Positions 7,101 to 12,846 of a DNA stretch of 14,330 bases are shown here, piece by piece. How positions within the stretch are numbered: the first letter of the stretch is position 1; each line of letters starts with the position of its first letter. A program made the position numbers and the translations under genes. A model generated the notes under the pieces. The model was not told the DNA's origin, ran no database searches, and saw nothing but the letters and a program-made list of their open reading frames with translations. Origin of the DNA: Deltaproteobacteria bacterium UBA2385 (lineage in GTDB: Bacteria > Myxococcota_A > UBA796 > UBA2385); NCBI GenBank assembly GCA_002343455.1, contig DDSR01000036.1, positions 1 to 14,330 of the forward strand. The letters run 5' to 3'.

Positions 7101-7553
7101 TTCATGAACCCGGCGATCGCCGACCTCGACGACGACGGCAAGCCCGAGGTGATCAGCGGCTCGGCCGGCTTCGTCGTGCACGCCTGGAACGTGAACGGTC
7201 AGCAGCCCGCCGGCTGGCCCAAGTTGACCGGCCACTGGGTGCTGGCCAGCCCCGCGGTCGGCGACGTGGACGGAGACGGTCGCCTGGACGTGGTCGTCGC
7301 CACCCGCCAGGGCTGGCTCTTCGCCTGGCGGACCGCCTCTCCTGCCGGGGCCAAGGTCGAGTGGGCCGGCTTCGGCCACGACCCGCAGAACACCGGCAAC
7401 TACCACCACCCCCTGCCCGCCGGCTACAACACCGACGCCGCCGCGCCCGAGGCGACGGCGGGAGGCGGCTGCTGCAAGGGCGGCAAGGGCTCGGCGGCCC
7501 TGCTCCTGCTCCTCCCCCTCGTCGGCCTGCGTCGCGCCCGGAGAACCCCATGA
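4182..7553 (+). CDS. Exported subtilase-fold (S8) protein with eight-repeat Asp-box propeller and C-terminal Cys anchor
   Basis: A 1123-residue secreted protein. Signal peptide MPLLLLLLLAPPLARA has a type I AxA cleavage site after Ala16; no inhibitor prodomain follows. Residues 75-425 are subtilase-like: VVLAVLDSG (Asp89), Ca-type loops DYDGNGFVNVDDY (125-137) and DDDGNGYVDDIAGWDF (170-185), and DHGT (His200). The oxyanion position reads ASAADE (Asp291 instead of Asn), and the nucleophile segment reads GATAISAGVAGL, with Thr351 where Ser stands when aligned on VAG. It is probably a pseudoprotease or altered protease. Residues 435-555 look like a beta-sandwich. Eight FG-GAP/VCBS-like units follow, each with D-x-D-G-D-G or D-x-D-D-D-G loops (starting near 582, 664, 723, 785, 855, 915, 981, 1028) and G-W/F-P turns, which suggests a calcium-stabilised propeller. 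The tail GGGCCKGGKG, a hydrophobic stretch and RRARR (1095-1121) resembles MYXO-CTERM. The gene ends in an ATGA overlap with the next one. Confidence 0.85.
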   Translation: MPLLLLLLLAPPLARAELPLPLQPECGTPDRADLCPEDLAWDWALLSFVPTDWQANVRPEELATGTGVGADRAWRTSTGRTDVVLAVLDSGYLWDDARVRDKIALNTGELPLPQDAEGVGSWTYDYDGNGFVNVDDYRDDPRVQGSLGNPVAAHQLDASDLLAAFSDGVDDDGNGYVDDIAGWDFFDDDNDPYDDTRYDHGTFEAREAANKGNDGESGIGPCPNCFILPLRVGDSFVADGSHFALATLYAVDNGASIVQEALGTMNHPSWASAAIDYAWDNDVLVVASAADETAHHPNAPGWVQHTLYVHAVGPDTDAEEASTYMAYSNCTNHGARLDISTSAWGCSSGATAISAGVAGLVLSAARDQGVQLSASELYQLMVGSVDDIDVPESREEGSAYYPSKPGWDRYFGEGRLSAWKAVEAVAAGEVPPEADLFTPDWFDVVDPADGPIELHGLARAPRGEVDAWVLEVGEGVDPDDDAWTELARGAGEAEGLLASWDPSTVSFDPALSIGDHPWGDDQVDREERVNRNTVTFKLTVTDSQGRSARMRRAVYVIGDPDALPGFPLKIGPSLEASPNLIDLDGDGVLDILFADADGFVHAIRGDGSALPGWPVRLGTLPEVDPDNPLNHLAAPGISAIGAQLSSSIGAQLSSSIVGSPAAGDLDGDGDVEVVVGTLRGALYALDHQGQVLSGFPVQQRPKAATNETRLWDDGFFSSPALGDMDGDGDLEIVIGGMDQLVYAVHHDGSDLTGWPVCACWGTDGAADPDSLSAGSRIVSSPALGDLDGDGVLDVIIGSQETLSSTTGPIYAISGLGTSDARGAFLPGWPQSVFGAYTQALPYVGEGVPASPALADVDGDGALELSAHTLAGDLPVFKPDGSLLWEAVLAADGFGPGSNMSDASLFPLINSSSFGDLDGDGVVDLVTGGVGAGYAISALQDGKRMAFDHGVGAWSGQTGQYLDGWPRVIEDLQFFMNPAIADLDDDGKPEVISGSAGFVVHAWNVNGQQPAGWPKLTGHWVLASPAVGDVDGDGRLDVVVATRQGWLFAWRTASPAGAKVEWAGFGHDPQNTGNYHHPLPAGYNTDAAAPEATAGGGCCKGGKGSAALLLLLPLVGLRRARRTP
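6097..6150 (+). repeat. Exact 24-bp tandem duplication within the propeller gene
   Basis: Bases 6097-6120 are repeated identically at 6121-6144, and the first six bases of the unit recur at 6145-6150. Each copy encodes eight residues (IGAQLSSS), giving IGAQLSSSIGAQLSSSI in the loop between the first and second propeller units. The frame is kept. Identity at all 24 bases, including wobble positions, suggests a recent duplication. Confidence 0.95.
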
Positions 7554-9751
7554 TCCTGCTCCTGACCCTGCTCGCCTGCGGCAAGACCCCCGCGGACACC
7601 GGCACCGACCCGGGCACCACCGACGGCGGCGGCACCACGCCCCCCGGCTGCACCGGGACCGCAGATGGCGCGCTGCCCGAGGGCAGCATCGAGCTCTCCT
7701 GGGACGACGGGGTGCCGACCGGCAGCCTCATCGGCCAGGGCTGGTCGATCGCGGAGACCTCGCTGGAGGACTCCCTCCTGCACCAGTGGGTGCGCTTCGA
7801 GCCCCAGGATCGCGTGCGGGTGGTCGGCGTCTCCGCCATGCTCGTCAACCTGCCCGAGGATCCCGACGCCCTGGTCCCTCTGACCCTCTGGCCGGACTTC
7901 GGCGCCAACGGCTTCGACGCCTGGCACGAGGGCCCGCTGTGGAGCGGCACCCGCTGCGCCGGCGAGCTGAGCGAGGGGGAGTGGCACACCTGGGTCCTGG
8001 ACGAGCCCGTCGAGGTGGCCGCCGGCAGCCTGGTCTACGCCGGGCACCGCCGCGAGCGGCCCGACGACCCGGCCATCCCCTTCGACGCCGCCAGCGCCGG
8101 CGACGGCAGCTGCGCGCTGTGGGACGACTGCCGCTCGGCCATGAACCTGCCCGATCTGACCTCCTTCGTCTCGGGCGGCTACAGCTACTCCTTCTGGAAG
8201 GGCTACAGCTTCTCCTTCCAGTACGACCTCCTGGTCCGGCTGCACGTCGAGGTGGTCGAGCACATCCCCGACGAGGACAAGCAGTTCACCCTGGACAGCG
8301 ACCTGCCCACCGGCAGCCGCCAGGCCTGGGGAGACTACGACGACGACGGCTGGGACGATCTGTACGTGCCCGGCGCCCTCTACCGCAACGAAGGGGGCAG
8401 CTTCCGCGATGTCACCGACGAGAGCGGCCTGACCGGTCTCGCCAGCAGCGGCGGGGTCTGGGGGGACTACGACAACGACGGCTGCCTGGACCTCTTCGTC
8501 TTCGCCGAGAGCTACACCGTCGGCGACACCCTGATGCGCAGCACCTGCGATGGCGGCTTCCAGGACGTCACCGTCGCCGCCGGGCTGGACGACAGCCTGG
8601 ACGGCAGCGACGCCTGCGCGGCCACCCACCGCAGCACGGCGGCGGCGGCCTGGCTCGATCTGAACGGAGACGGCCTGCTGGATCTGTACAGCGCCAACTT
8701 CCTCTGCTGGACGGACTACTCCGACTATGTCGACCAGCTCTGGATCAACCAGGGAGACGGGACCTTCCAGGCGATGAGCAGCGAGCAGGGCCTCTCCACC
8801 TCCTCCCAGTCCGGGCGAGGCGTCAACCCGGTCGACGCCGACCTGGACGGAGACGTGGACCTGTTGGTCAACCACTACGTCCTGCAGCGGAACTGGTTCT
8901 ACGACAACCAGGGCGACGGCACCGTGATCGAGCTCGCCCGCGAGGTAGGGCTGGGCGGCAACGGCGTGCGCTACGAGCTCTCGACCACCTTCTACTACGG
9001 GCACACGATCGGCACGGCCTGGGGAGATCTCGACAACGACGGGGACTGGGACAGCGTCCAGGCCAACCTCGCCCACCCGCGCTTCTTCGACTTCAGCGAC
9101 AAGACCCAGGTCCTGATGCAGGAGGACGGGGCCTGGTCCGACAACGCCGGCGACTGGGCCGACCCGTTCCCGGACAACGGCCTGCGCTACCAGGAGACGC
9201 ACTCCGTCCCGACGCTGGGCGACTTCGACAGCGACGGCAACCTCGACCTGGCGATCACCGCCGTCTACCCCGGGCGCCCGACGGACTTCTACTGGGGACA
9301 GGGCGACGGCACCTTCCGAGACGGCTGGCAGCAGGCCGGCATCCTGACCGAGGACGGCTGGGGGATGAGCGCCTCGGACCTGGACAACGACGGGGACCTG
9401 GACCTCTCGATCAGCGGCGGCACCTACCGCAACCAGGGCCCGCAGGGCAGCTGGATCCAGGTCCGGCCCCGCGGGGTCTGGAGCAACCGCGCCGCCATCG
9501 GGGCCATCGCCTTCGTCGAGACCGCCGACGGGACGGTGCGGATGCGGCAGGTCCAGGGTGGCACCGGCCAGGGCGAGCAGGACAGCGCCTTCTTGCACTT
9601 CGGGCTGGGCGAGGCCACCGAGATCAGCCGCCTGACGGTCTCCTTCATCGGCGGCGAGACGGTGAGCTGGGAGGGCCCCTTCGAGGCCGGACAGCGCCTC
9701 TGGGCCCACGAAGACGGCGACCTCGTCGCCGGATGGAGCCCCGAGGGCTGA
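7550..9751 (+). CDS. Lipoprotein with FG-GAP/VCBS repeats and C-terminal ASPIC/UnbV domain
   Basis: A 733-residue lipoprotein related to the CRTAC1/ASPIC group. The frame is open far upstream, but ATG 7550 overlaps the previous stop as ATGA, has GGAG at 7540-7543 with a 6-nt spacer, and begins a lipobox (MILLLTLLAC, Cys10). A Thr/Gly/Asp linker follows. Residues 45-240 form a beta-rich region without a recognised family. From 260 to 620 there are seven Asp loops: GDYDDDGWDDLYV (261-273), GDYDNDGCLDLFV (305-317), DLNGDGLLDLY (370-380), DADLDGDVDLLV (429-440), GDLDNDGDWD (492-501), GDFDSDGNLDLAI (557-569) and SDLDNDGDLDLSI (609-621), typical calcium-binding propeller units. Residues 633-720 match ASPIC/UnbV: RGVWSNRAAIGA, VQGGTGQGEQDSAFLHFGLG. 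It likely sits in a membrane leaflet facing periplasm or exterior. Binding partner unknown; translational coupling suggests it works with the upstream propeller protein. Confidence 0.88.
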   Translation: MILLLTLLACGKTPADTGTDPGTTDGGGTTPPGCTGTADGALPEGSIELSWDDGVPTGSLIGQGWSIAETSLEDSLLHQWVRFEPQDRVRVVGVSAMLVNLPEDPDALVPLTLWPDFGANGFDAWHEGPLWSGTRCAGELSEGEWHTWVLDEPVEVAAGSLVYAGHRRERPDDPAIPFDAASAGDGSCALWDDCRSAMNLPDLTSFVSGGYSYSFWKGYSFSFQYDLLVRLHVEVVEHIPDEDKQFTLDSDLPTGSRQAWGDYDDDGWDDLYVPGALYRNEGGSFRDVTDESGLTGLASSGGVWGDYDNDGCLDLFVFAESYTVGDTLMRSTCDGGFQDVTVAAGLDDSLDGSDACAATHRSTAAAAWLDLNGDGLLDLYSANFLCWTDYSDYVDQLWINQGDGTFQAMSSEQGLSTSSQSGRGVNPVDADLDGDVDLLVNHYVLQRNWFYDNQGDGTVIELAREVGLGGNGVRYELSTTFYYGHTIGTAWGDLDNDGDWDSVQANLAHPRFFDFSDKTQVLMQEDGAWSDNAGDWADPFPDNGLRYQETHSVPTLGDFDSDGNLDLAITAVYPGRPTDFYWGQGDGTFRDGWQQAGILTEDGWGMSASDLDNDGDLDLSISGGTYRNQGPQGSWIQVRPRGVWSNRAAIGAIAFVETADGTVRMRQVQGGTGQGEQDSAFLHFGLGEATEISRLTVSFIGGETVSWEGPFEAGQRLWAHEDGDLVAGWSPEG

Positions 9752-9774
9752 GGAGGGGGGATAAAGCCCCGGCC
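9751..9774 (+). promoter_or_regulatory. Leader of kefF-like gene with distant ribosome binding site and possible small hairpin
   Basis: AGGAGG (9751-9756) begins on the last base of the preceding stop codon, 18 nt before the ATG at 9775, which is too far for ordinary initiation. Between them GGGG (9757-9760) and CCCC (9767-9770) can pair around ATAAAG, which would shorten the effective distance to about 4 nt. Alternatively ATAAAG is part of a -10 box for a short-leader message. Neither reading is proven. Confidence 0.3.
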
Positions 9775-10365
9775 ATGACGCCCCCTCCGCGCCGCCGCCT
9801 CCACCACCCACCACGCGACGCCCGGGGCGCCGTCCTGGTCCTGCTGGCCCACCCCGATCTGCGCCGCTCGCGGGCCAACCGCCGCATGGCCCAGGCCCTC
9901 GCGGACATCGATGGCGTCACGGTCCACAACCTCTACGAGGCCTGGCCCGATCTCGACATCGACGTCCCGCGCGAGCAAGCCCTGCTCTCGAACCACCAGG
10001 CCCTGGTCTGGCGGCACCCCCTCTACTGGTACAGCACGCCGGCCATCCTCAAGCAGTGGCAGGACCTCGTGCTGGAGCTGGGCTGGGCCTATGGGCCGGG
10101 GGGCGAGGCCCTGCGCGGCAAGCCCTTCCTCCAGGGCATCACCACCGGCGGAGGCGAGGCCGCCTACCAGGTCGACGGCTTCCACCAGCTGACCATCGGC
10201 CAGCTCCTGGCGCCGATCACCCGGATGGCCGGGCTCTGCGGGATGCAGGCGCTGGAGCCCTTCGTGCTCTACGGCACGCACCGCCTGGACGAGCCGAGCC
10301 TCGACCGCGCCGCCCTGGCCTGGCGCACCCGCATCCTCGCCCTGCGCGACTCTCTCACCGGCTGA
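9775..10365 (+). CDS. kefF: KefF/KefG-type flavodoxin-like NAD(P)H oxidoreductase, K+ efflux ancillary protein
   Basis: A 196-residue FMN protein of the NAD(P)H dehydrogenase (quinone) / KefF-KefG family. In E. coli KefF is a peripheral cytoplasmic subunit that raises activity of the KefC potassium efflux channel and can reduce quinones and electrophiles. Seen: VLVLLAHPDLRRSRANRRM (20-38), the FMN phosphate loop region; HPLYWYSTPAILKQWQDLVL (81-100), the strong KefF/G signature; GWAYGPGGEALRGK (103-116); TTGGGEAAYQ (123-132); and LLAPITRMAGLCGM (144-157). The N-terminus has about 17 extra residues rich in Pro, Arg and His before the first strand, where relatives usually start almost directly. 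No closer in-frame start is visible, so I keep ATG 9775. The stop is 6 bp before the kefC-like start, which matches the kefFC operon arrangement. The family is clear; F versus G is judged only from context. Confidence 0.88.
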   Translation: MTPPPRRRLHHPPRDARGAVLVLLAHPDLRRSRANRRMAQALADIDGVTVHNLYEAWPDLDIDVPREQALLSNHQALVWRHPLYWYSTPAILKQWQDLVLELGWAYGPGGEALRGKPFLQGITTGGGEAAYQVDGFHQLTIGQLLAPITRMAGLCGMQALEPFVLYGTHRLDEPSLDRAALAWRTRILALRDSLTG

Positions 10366-10371
10366 GGCCCC

Positions 10372-12246
10372 ATGGATCACTCCCTGCTCGGCCAGGCCGT
10401 CGTCTACCTCGCCGCCGCCATGATCATCGTGCCCCTGGCCAGCCGGCTGGGGCTGGGCAGCGTGCTCGGCTACCTGCTAGGCGGGGTGGTGATCGGGCCG
10501 CACCTGCTCAACCTAGTCGGCCAGGCCGACGACGTCATGCACTTCGCCGAGCTGGGCGTGGTGATGATGCTCTTCCTGGTCGGCCTGGAGCTCGAGCCCT
10601 CCCGGCTCTGGCGCCTGCGGGGCCCGATCTTCGGCCTGGGCGGGCTGCAGCTGCTGGGCACCGGCGCGGTCCTGCTGCCGATCGGCCTGCTGCTGGGCCT
10701 GCCCTGGCAGCAGGCGCTGGCCATGGGGCTGATCCTGGCCATGTCCAGCACCGCCATCGCCCTGCAGACGCTCAGCGAGAAGGGCCTGATGGGCAGCGAT
10801 GCGGGCCAGAAGTCCTTCTCGGTCCTGCTCTTCCAGGACGTCGCCGTCATCCCGATGCTGGCGCTCTTCCCCCTGCTGGCGACCCTGCCCGGTAGCGCGG
10901 GCGATGGCCACGGCGACAGCTTCCTCGACCAGATCGGCGCGCTGGAGCACACCCTGCTGGTGCTCGCCGCGATCGCCGTCGTCATCTCGGCCGGGCGCTT
11001 CCTGGTCCGCCCGATGATGCGCGCCGTCGCCCGCACCGGCCTGCGCGAGCTCTTCACCGCCGCCGCCCTCTTCATCGTGCTCGGCGTGACCCTGCTGATG
11101 ACGGCGGTCGGCCTCAGCCCCGCCCTGGGCACCTTCCTGGCCGGGGTCGTCCTGGCCAACAGCGAGTACCACCACGAGCTGGAGAGCGACGTCGAGCCCT
11201 TCAAGGGCCTGCTGCTGGGCCTCTTCTTCCTGGCCGTCGGCGCCAGCATCGACTTCCCGGCGGTGGCGGCCCAGCCCGTGCTCGTCGCCAGCCTCGTCCT
11301 GGGGGTCAGCCTGATCAAGGCCCTGGTCCTGCTCGGCCTGGGCCTCGCCTTCCGCGCCCGCCGCGACCAGGCCGTGCTCTTCGCCGTCGCCCTCTGCCAG
11401 GTCGGCGAGTTCGCCTTCGTCCTGCTCAGCTTCGCCCGCGGCAGCGGCGTGCTGGCCCCCGAGGTGGCCACCGTCGGCGTCGCCGTCACGGCGCTGTCGA
11501 TGGCGCTGAGCCCGGTCAGCTTCGTCCTGGTCGAGCGCCTCGTCCTGCCTCGCCTGCTGGGCCCCGCCTCAGCCCCCCGCGAGGCCGACGCCATCGACGA
11601 GCACAACGAGGTCATCGTCGCCGGCTACGGCCGCTTCGGCCAGGTCGCGGCCCGCTTCCTCAGCGCCAACGGCCACGCCGCCACCCTGCTGGATGTGGAC
11701 AGCGACCAGATCGACGTGGTCGCCCGCTTCGGCGGCAAGGTCTTCTTCGGCGACGCCAGCCGGCTGGACCTGCTGAGCGCCGCCGGGGCGGGGCACGCCA
11801 AGATCCTGGCGGTGGCCGTCGACGACCCGGTCAAGGTCAAGGAGATCGTCCACCTCGCGCGGGTCCACTTCCCGCACCTGGCCATCCTGGCCCGGGCCCG
11901 AGGGCGAGGAGAGGCCTACGAGCTGGTCGAGCACGAGGTCGAGGGCGTCTACCGAGAGACCTTCGACAGCGCCCTGCGCGCCGGCGTCGACGCCCTGCGC
12001 CTGCTGGGCACGCCCGCGGCGATGGCCTGGCGGGCGGCGCGCATCTTCGCCCGCCACGACGAGGAGTCCATCCAGGTGCTGGCCGAGCACCGCGGCGACC
12101 AGGCCCGGCTGGTCCACGGCTCGCGCGAGCGCACGTTGATGCTGGAGGCCGCCCTGCGCGCCGACCGCGGCATCGAGCCCGGCGAGCCCGAGCAGGCCTG
12201 GGACAGCGAGGGCCTCCGCCGGTTGGCCCGCGGGGACGGAGACTGA
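10372..12246 (+). CDS. kefC: KefB/KefC-type glutathione-regulated K+/H+ antiporter (CPA2) with RCK domain
   Basis: A 624-residue inner membrane protein, the usual length for KefB/KefC (about 600-620). Residues 5-395 are the multi-helix CPA2 antiporter domain: GYLLGGVVIGPHLL (33-46), MLFLVGLELEP (66-76), SSTAIALQTLSEKG (125-138), FSVLLFQDVAVIP (149-161), and ALCQVGEFAFVLLS (340-353). The cytoplasmic regulatory loop HELESDVEPFKGLLLGLFF (268-286) is close to that of E. coli KefC. The RCK domain begins at about 412 with EVIVAGYGRFGQVAARFL, a GxGxxG nucleotide site. In E. coli these channels are held shut by glutathione and opened by glutathione-electrophile adducts, acidifying the cytoplasm for protection. 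The kefF-like gene just upstream (6-bp gap) supports the same mechanism here. GAGG overlapping the previous stop, with a 4-nt spacer, serves as ribosome site. KefB and KefC cannot be told apart safely by eye. Confidence 0.92.
   Translation: MDHSLLGQAVVYLAAAMIIVPLASRLGLGSVLGYLLGGVVIGPHLLNLVGQADDVMHFAELGVVMMLFLVGLELEPSRLWRLRGPIFGLGGLQLLGTGAVLLPIGLLLGLPWQQALAMGLILAMSSTAIALQTLSEKGLMGSDAGQKSFSVLLFQDVAVIPMLALFPLLATLPGSAGDGHGDSFLDQIGALEHTLLVLAAIAVVISAGRFLVRPMMRAVARTGLRELFTAAALFIVLGVTLLMTAVGLSPALGTFLAGVVLANSEYHHELESDVEPFKGLLLGLFFLAVGASIDFPAVAAQPVLVASLVLGVSLIKALVLLGLGLAFRARRDQAVLFAVALCQVGEFAFVLLSFARGSGVLAPEVATVGVAVTALSMALSPVSFVLVERLVLPRLLGPASAPREADAIDEHNEVIVAGYGRFGQVAARFLSANGHAATLLDVDSDQIDVVARFGGKVFFGDASRLDLLSAAGAGHAKILAVAVDDPVKVKEIVHLARVHFPHLAILARARGRGEAYELVEHEVEGVYRETFDSALRAGVDALRLLGTPAAMAWRAARIFARHDEESIQVLAEHRGDQARLVHGSRERTLMLEAALRADRGIEPGEPEQAWDSEGLRRLARGDGD
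12238..12241 (+). promoter_or_regulatory. Ribosome binding site favouring GTG 12249 over ATG 12255
   Basis: GGAG inside the end of the kefC-like gene lies 7 nt before GTG 12249 but 13 nt before the in-frame ATG 12255, which favours the GTG start. Confidence 0.5.
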
Positions 12247-12248
12247 TC

Positions 12249-12812
12249 GTGCCGATGATCGACCGCTCCACCCTGGTCAAGCTGGCCCTCGGCGCCCTGC
12301 TGGTGCTCCTGGCGGCCGGGCTGTCCGGGGTGCTGCTGCGGGAGCCCCTGATCCGGTGGGGCGAGGCCTTCATCGGTCGCTTCGGCCTCGTCGGTCTCTT
12401 CTTCGGCGTCATCTTCGCCGACAGCAGCATCGTGCCCCTCTCCAACGAGCCGCTGGTTCTGCTCGCCCTCAGCGCCGGGGTCTCGCCCTGGACCGCCTTC
12501 GCCGTGACCGCTGCAGGCAGCGTCGCCTCCGGCCCCGTGGGCTGGTGCTGCGGCCGCCTGCTGGGCGCCCACACCAGCATCGTCCTCCGCCTCGCCCGGC
12601 GCTACCCCCAGGTCGCCGCCATGCTCACCCTCTACGGGTCTCGCTTCGTCGCCGCCGCAGCCCTGCTGCCTTTTCCCTTCGCGGTCGCCACCTGGCTGTC
12701 GGGGGCCTCGGGCGTCCGCTTCTCCCACCTGCTGCTGGCCAGCCTGCTGCGCATCCCCAAGACCGCGTTCTACGTCGGGCTGCTGGCGGGGGGCTGGGCC
12801 CTGGGCGGCTGA
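12249..12812 (+). CDS. Small VTT/DedA-like (YqaA-type) membrane protein
   Basis: A 187-residue membrane protein with about five hydrophobic segments: 8-30, 44-77 (with the re-entrant-looking GLFFGVIFADSSIVPLSNEP), 81-106, 122-154, and 158-184. GSVASGPVGWCCGRLLG (90-106) resembles the G-GY-x-GR-x-G element of VTT (SNARE-associated/DedA) proteins. YGSRFVAAAALLPFPFAVATWLSG (129-152) resembles the second re-entrant loop, although the usual Arg and Gly residues after the Pro are replaced by Phe and Ala. DedA-type proteins are linked to lipid carrier flipping, membrane energetics and envelope stress; the YqaA-like subgroup has no firm role. It follows the kefC-like gene with a 2-bp gap, so it is very probably cotranslated with the K+ efflux pair and may act on the same stress. 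The family call is moderate and rests on pattern only. Confidence 0.6.
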   Translation: MPMIDRSTLVKLALGALLVLLAAGLSGVLLREPLIRWGEAFIGRFGLVGLFFGVIFADSSIVPLSNEPLVLLALSAGVSPWTAFAVTAAGSVASGPVGWCCGRLLGAHTSIVLRLARRYPQVAAMLTLYGSRFVAAAALLPFPFAVATWLSGASGVRFSHLLLASLLRIPKTAFYVGLLAGGWALGG

Positions 12813-12846
12813 GCCGGTCGGGGGCACCCCGCTCCGCAGGAGGCAG

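Noticed and set aside
3723..7409. A 1228-codon open frame on the minus strand opposite the universal stress and propeller genes
   Set aside because: Its translation is dominated by Val, Gly, Ala and Asp runs that are the complement of the GAC/GGC-rich Asp-box repeats. It has no domain or ribosome site, and the plus-strand genes in the same place have clear motifs. It is a by-product of GC-rich codon use.
7070..7549. Upstream extension of the lipoprotein frame by 160 codons
   Set aside because: The translation is Arg/Pro-rich shadow sequence within the propeller gene. The ATG at 7550 has a ribosome site, an ATGA overlap and starts a lipobox.
7786..9774. Long in-frame extension upstream of the kefF-like gene
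   Set aside because: Arg/Ala/Gly-rich shadow of the lipoprotein gene. KefF homology starts only after ATG 9775.
7424..9814. A 796-codon minus-strand open frame opposite the FG-GAP/UnbV lipoprotein gene
   Set aside because: Same low-complexity mirror of Asp repeats, no recognisable motif, and the plus strand encodes a full lipoprotein with seven Asp loops and an ASPIC/UnbV domain.
12249..12254. ATG 12255 as the start of the VTT-like gene
   Set aside because: Possible, but the ribosome site spacing (13 nt versus 7 nt) favours GTG 12249; the difference is two residues.
12813..12846. Possible bidirectional terminator CGGGG-GCA-CCCCG (12819-12831) between the two convergent genes
   Set aside because: The stem is only 5 bp with no T-tract on either side; in DNA this GC-rich such pairs arise by chance. 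The position is suitable but the evidence is too thin to list.
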